From NCBI GenBank assembly GCA_016342455.1, contig JAEIOE010000004.1, positions 1 to 64,000 on the forward strand: a stretch of 64,000 nt of DNA. Direction: 5' to 3'. The position numbers were made by a program, and so were the translations under genes. Source of the DNA: Mycoplasmatota bacterium. GTDB lineage: Bacteria; Bacillota_I; Bacilli_A; Izemoplasmatales; Hujiaoplasmataceae. The notes beneath the pieces were generated by a model. That model made no database searches, was not told the DNA's origin, and was given only the letters and a program-made list of their open reading frames with translations. Below, in pieces: positions 60,472 through 64,000 of this stretch; positions within the stretch are counted from its first letter, which is position 1; every line of letters starts with the position of its first letter.

Positions 60472-61137
60472 CTACTCCTTCAAGTTAAAATCTATTACTA
60501 TCTGATTTGTTTTTGTTAAAAAATGATTGATTTCTGAAAATGGTTTTGAGCCAAAAAATCCTCGATAAGAAGATAAGGGTGATGGATGAACATTTTCAAT
60601 AATCAAATGTTGTTTGTTCGTAATCAACTTTTTCTTATTTCTAGCAAAGCTTCCCCATAACACAAATATTACGGGAGTTTCTTTTTTATTCAAGCATTTA
60701 ATAATTTCGTCTGTAAAAGTCATCCAGCCATAATCTTTATGAGCTAAAGGTTGATTTTCTCTAACTGACAAAATAGCATTTAAGAGTAATACACCTTGTT
60801 TTGCCCACTTAGTTAAATCACCTGACAAAGGTATATCAAATCCCAAATCACTATTATATTCTTTGTAAATATTAACAAGAGATGGTGGTAACTTTATACC
60901 TTCAGGTACTGAGAAAGCTAAACCCATTGCTTGTCCTGGGTTATGATAAGGATCTTGTCCTAGAATTAATACTTTAGTATTTTGATATGTAGATAAACGA
61001 AAAGCATCAAATACCTTGTTTATCGGTGGATAACAAGTATGCTTTTCGTAGTCTTTTTCCATATTATTTTCTAATTCTTTAAAATAAGGTTTTGAAAACT
61101 CTATCTCAAGAATCTTGTCCCAATCATTTCCAATCAT
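60472..61137 (-). CDS. ung: Uracil-DNA glycosylase
   Basis: VLILGQDPYHNPGQAMGLAFSVP; HPSPLSSYRGFFGSKPFS. Confidence 0.98.
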   Translation of the reverse strand: MIGNDWDKILEIEFSKPYFKELENNMEKDYEKHTCYPPINKVFDAFRLSTYQNTKVLILGQDPYHNPGQAMGLAFSVPEGIKLPPSLVNIYKEYNSDLGFDIPLSGDLTKWAKQGVLLLNAILSVRENQPLAHKDYGWMTFTDEIIKCLNKKETPVIFVLWGSFARNKKKLITNKQHLIIENVHPSPLSSYRGFFGSKPFSEINHFLTKTNQIVIDFNLKE

Positions 61138-61139
61138 CT

Positions 61140-61295
61140 TTACTTCCTATGAGAACAACTATCTGTTTTACAGCTATTACATTCCAAATCTTCACAGCCT
61201 TCTGGTTTTTCTGTTTCTTCATTCATTTTATAAGAATAAACATATAAGAAGATAAAAACAATAATGATAGCTACTGCTATAATGTATTTCCACAT
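61140..61295 (-). CDS. 51-aa membrane protein with Cys-rich tail (FeoB-associated-like)
   Basis: Read directly, absent from ORF track: MWKYIIAVAIIIVFIFLYVYSYKMNEETEKPEGCEDLECNSCKTDSCSHRK. Confidence 0.7.
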   Translation of the reverse strand: MWKYIIAVAIIIVFIFLYVYSYKMNEETEKPEGCEDLECNSCKTDSCSHRK

Positions 61296-61296
61296 C

Positions 61297-63012
61297 TTAT
61301 TTAACCGCGGCTACTATTAGATTAATTCCTTCTAAAAGTGCGTCTACTTGAGCAGTGGCTTCTTCTAAAGAACTACCTATTACTCCAGCATATATTTTTA
61401 ATTTAGGTTCTGTTCCAGAAGGTCTTAATACAAACCATGATTTATCTTCTAGCACAAACTTCATCACATTTGAAACTGGTAAATCTATTGTTTCAACTTC
61501 TCCGTTTATATAACGTTTAGACAACTCAAAGTCTTCTTTAACCACAACTTTTTTCCCTAGATAACTAACTTGTGAGTTTTCGCGGAAATCATTCATGATT
61601 TGTGCAATTTTTTCTTGACCTGTCTTACCAAGTAAATGAATATTTTTTAATCCTTCAAAGTAATATCCATATTCTTCGAAGATATCTAATAATTTATCAT
61701 ATAGTGTTTTATTTTGTGTATTTTTGTAGAAAGTAGCTGCTTCAGAAATAAGAAGCATTGCTTGAAGTGAATCTTTATCTCTCACGAAGTCTTTAACAAC
61801 GTATCCATAACTTTCTTCATATCCAAAAACAAACTCTCTTTCTTCTTCGTCATCTTCCTCTAAAAATCTTGCTTGCTCTCCAATAAATTTAAATCCAGTA
61901 AGTGTTGAAAACACGTCCATTCCAAAAGACTTGGCAATTGTAGCGCCTAATCCGGATGTAACTACTGTATTAAAGACAACACCTTTTTTAGGTAATGTTC
62001 CAAGTTTTTTCTTTTCATTTAATAAATAGTAAATCATTAAAGCCCCGGTTTGATTACCGTTTAGATAGATATACTTTGAATCATATAAAATACCAATTCC
62101 TAGTCTATCAGCATCTGGATCAGTCGCAATTAATAATTCAGCGTTCATTGTATTTCCTAATTCTTCAGCTAACTCAAATACCGCTGCGTCTTCAGGGTTT
62201 GGCAATTTAACGGTAGAGAAGTAAGGATCGTTAACCATTTGTTCCTTAACTGGATGAACGAGATAACCACATTCTTCTAACAATCTGACACCTAAATATC
62301 CACTTGTTCCATGAAGTGGAGTAAAAACGATATTTAAAGGTTTTTTTAATCCTGGATGTAATGCTACAGTTTTCACCTTATCAAGGTATGCTTTATCCAT
62401 TTCTTCGTCTAAGAATTCTACTAAATCATTTGATAATAATTCTGTGAAATCTAATACTTTTATAGAGAAAAGATCTTTTGTTTCATTTACATAACCAATA
62501 ATTTCATTCGCATAATCTGGCGTATACTGGCATCCATATTCATCATAGATTTTATAACCATTATAAGCAGCGGGGTTGTGACTCGCTGTAATAACTATCC
62601 CAGCCAAAGCATTTGTTTCTCTTACAGCGAAACTTAACTCAGGTGTTGGTCTTAAATCATGAAATAAATAACTTTTAATTCCATAAGCGCCCAATACTCT
62701 AGCAGACTCTTTTGAAAACTCTTTAGACATCAATCGATTATCATGAGCAATGACCACTCCTCTTGATAATTGATGTTTACCATAAGTTTTCACTAGATAC
62801 TTCGCTAAGCCATTATTTGCTCTTCTTATTGTGTATATATTTAAACGATTTGTTCCAGCACCTAAAATTCCTCTCATTCCCCCAGTACCGAATGATAGGT
62901 CAGTATAAAACATATCCTCTAATTCTTTGTTTGTCTTTCCAACTAAGTCTTTTTTAACAAAACTATCTAAGTTCTTATAGTTAAGCCATGTTTCATAAAT
63001 TTTCTTCCACAT
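61297..63012 (-). CDS. Phosphoglucomutase/phosphomannomutase
   Basis: GVVITASHNPAAYNGYKIY; ATDPDADRLGI; RPSGTEPKLKIY. Confidence 0.97.
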   Translation of the reverse strand: MWKKIYETWLNYKNLDSFVKKDLVGKTNKELEDMFYTDLSFGTGGMRGILGAGTNRLNIYTIRRANNGLAKYLVKTYGKHQLSRGVVIAHDNRLMSKEFSKESARVLGAYGIKSYLFHDLRPTPELSFAVRETNALAGIVITASHNPAAYNGYKIYDEYGCQYTPDYANEIIGYVNETKDLFSIKVLDFTELLSNDLVEFLDEEMDKAYLDKVKTVALHPGLKKPLNIVFTPLHGTSGYLGVRLLEECGYLVHPVKEQMVNDPYFSTVKLPNPEDAAVFELAEELGNTMNAELLIATDPDADRLGIGILYDSKYIYLNGNQTGALMIYYLLNEKKKLGTLPKKGVVFNTVVTSGLGATIAKSFGMDVFSTLTGFKFIGEQARFLEEDDEEEREFVFGYEESYGYVVKDFVRDKDSLQAMLLISEAATFYKNTQNKTLYDKLLDIFEEYGYYFEGLKNIHLLGKTGQEKIAQIMNDFRENSQVSYLGKKVVVKEDFELSKRYINGEVETIDLPVSNVMKFVLEDKSWFVLRPSGTEPKLKIYAGVIGSSLEEATAQVDALLEGINLIVAAVK

Positions 63013-63058
63013 AATTTTATCCTTTCATAGAAAATACTTTTGAAATGTTTCAAAAGTA

Positions 63059-63598
63059 TTATCGTATATAATCAACTAGATTTTCTTTTCTTTCTGGTGC
63101 TTCTATTTCGTCATCCGTAGGATAACCAAAGCAAATAGAAACATCAAATTCATGATTCTTTGGTATTTTAAGCAAAGAGTTTACATCAGGCTTAGGAGCT
63201 TGATGGTATAAATACCTCGTTTGCCCAACTATACAAGATCCAATTCCTAAAGATTTTGCGGCCAAAGCCATGTTTTCAGCTACACAACCTGCGTTGATTT
63301 CCGAATAACCTTCAATCTTTGAACTGATTACGATAACAGTTGGTGCGTGATAAAAAATATGATAACCTTCTTCTTTATCAAGACCAATTTTATTCATGCC
63401 GTCTACTGCTTGTTTACTGATTTCATCGATCTTATCCTTGTTCGTAATTACAGTAAAATGCCAGTTTTGACGATTCTTTGCACTAGGTGCAAACAATCCA
63501 CACTTAATAATTGTTTGTAACTCTTCTTCTGAGATGGGCTTATCTAAAAAATCTCTAACGCTCCTTCTCTTCAAAATGGTTTCGACTGTTTGATTCAT
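63059..63598 (-). CDS. Nitroreductase family protein
   Basis: LKRRSVRDFLDKPISEEELQTII; FAPSAKNRQNWHF. Confidence 0.95.
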   Translation of the reverse strand: MNQTVETILKRRSVRDFLDKPISEEELQTIIKCGLFAPSAKNRQNWHFTVITNKDKIDEISKQAVDGMNKIGLDKEEGYHIFYHAPTVIVISSKIEGYSEINAGCVAENMALAAKSLGIGSCIVGQTRYLYHQAPKPDVNSLLKIPKNHEFDVSICFGYPTDDEIEAPERKENLVDYIR

Positions 63599-63608
63599 AA
63601 GAATCCTC

Positions 63609-64000
63609 CTATAAATGAATGAGTTTTTTTATATCCTTATTGCAAGCTTCATAAACCTCTAGTGTTTTGTCTGCTACAACTTTCCCAAAATTAACAGCTT
63701 CTCGCATATTTTTCCCTTGAACTAAATAATAGATAGCTCCTGAGATTAAAGCGTCTCCTGCGCCCATAGTACTAAGAATGTTTTCTTTTTTATTCGTTTC
63801 ACTTTGATAAATTTCTTTATTCAAATTGTATGTAATTGGCTCATCAGAATGAGAGACAATGCAGTTTTTTAATCCTTTATCTAACAACTGCTTTACACCA
63901 AAGATTATATCACAATTATCTATTTTTAATAGTGCATTTAATTCATATTGATTAATCTTCAACAAATCAATATATGGAAGTACCTTTCTTAAACGAATTA
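63609..64000 (-). CDS. PfkB-family carbohydrate kinase (5' end beyond window)
   Basis: STMGAGDALISGAIYYLVQG; frame stays open to the window edge. Confidence 0.85.
   Translation of the reverse strand, partial: IRLRKVLPYIDLLKINQYELNALLKIDNCDIIFGVKQLLDKGLKNCIVSHSDEPITYNLNKEIYQSETNKKENILSTMGAGDALISGAIYYLVQGKNMREAVNFGKVVADKTLEVYEACNKDIKKLIHL

Noticed and set aside
63609-63965. Complete 118-aa PfkB protein
   Set aside because: The frame remains open to the window end and the protein lacks an N-terminal half, so it is a truncated view of a longer gene.

Overview
A low-GC Bacillota/Mycoplasmatota-like segment using the standard genetic code. The right end (about 50.9-64 kb) is chromosomal housekeeping sequence: ssrA (tmRNA), smpB, rnr, secG, eno, gpmI, a GH13 glycosidase, an ECF S-component, ung, a phosphohexomutase, a nitroreductase and a partial PfkB kinase. 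The left ~50.5 kb is an HK97-type siphovirus-like prophage or composite island ending at the 3' end of ssrA. It carries a holin, tail genes, tape measure, capsid, protease, portal, terminase, a candidate cos region, HNH, replication/regulatory genes, a tyrosine integrase and a tandem pair of large serine recombinases. Accessory cargo is heavy. It includes (i) a tightly coupled five-gene operon at 4.65-9.24 kb: HExxH protein, SIR2, HerA, nucleotidyltransferase, Abi/HEPN, with a palindrome over its probable promoter; (ii) a metK plus ParB-DNA methyltransferase SAM/methylation module; (iii) an 11-kb segment bounded by 43-bp direct repeats and holding AbiH, a type I RM system with two HsdS genes, a YgjP-like peptidase and small membrane genes; (iv) left-edge cassettes flanked by ~113-bp direct repeats. 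The best candidate for an undescribed system is the five-gene operon. The SIR2-HerA core is a known defence pair; the coupled HExxH gene and the NTase/HEPN pair are the unusual part. All family calls were made by reading motifs; no searches were run.
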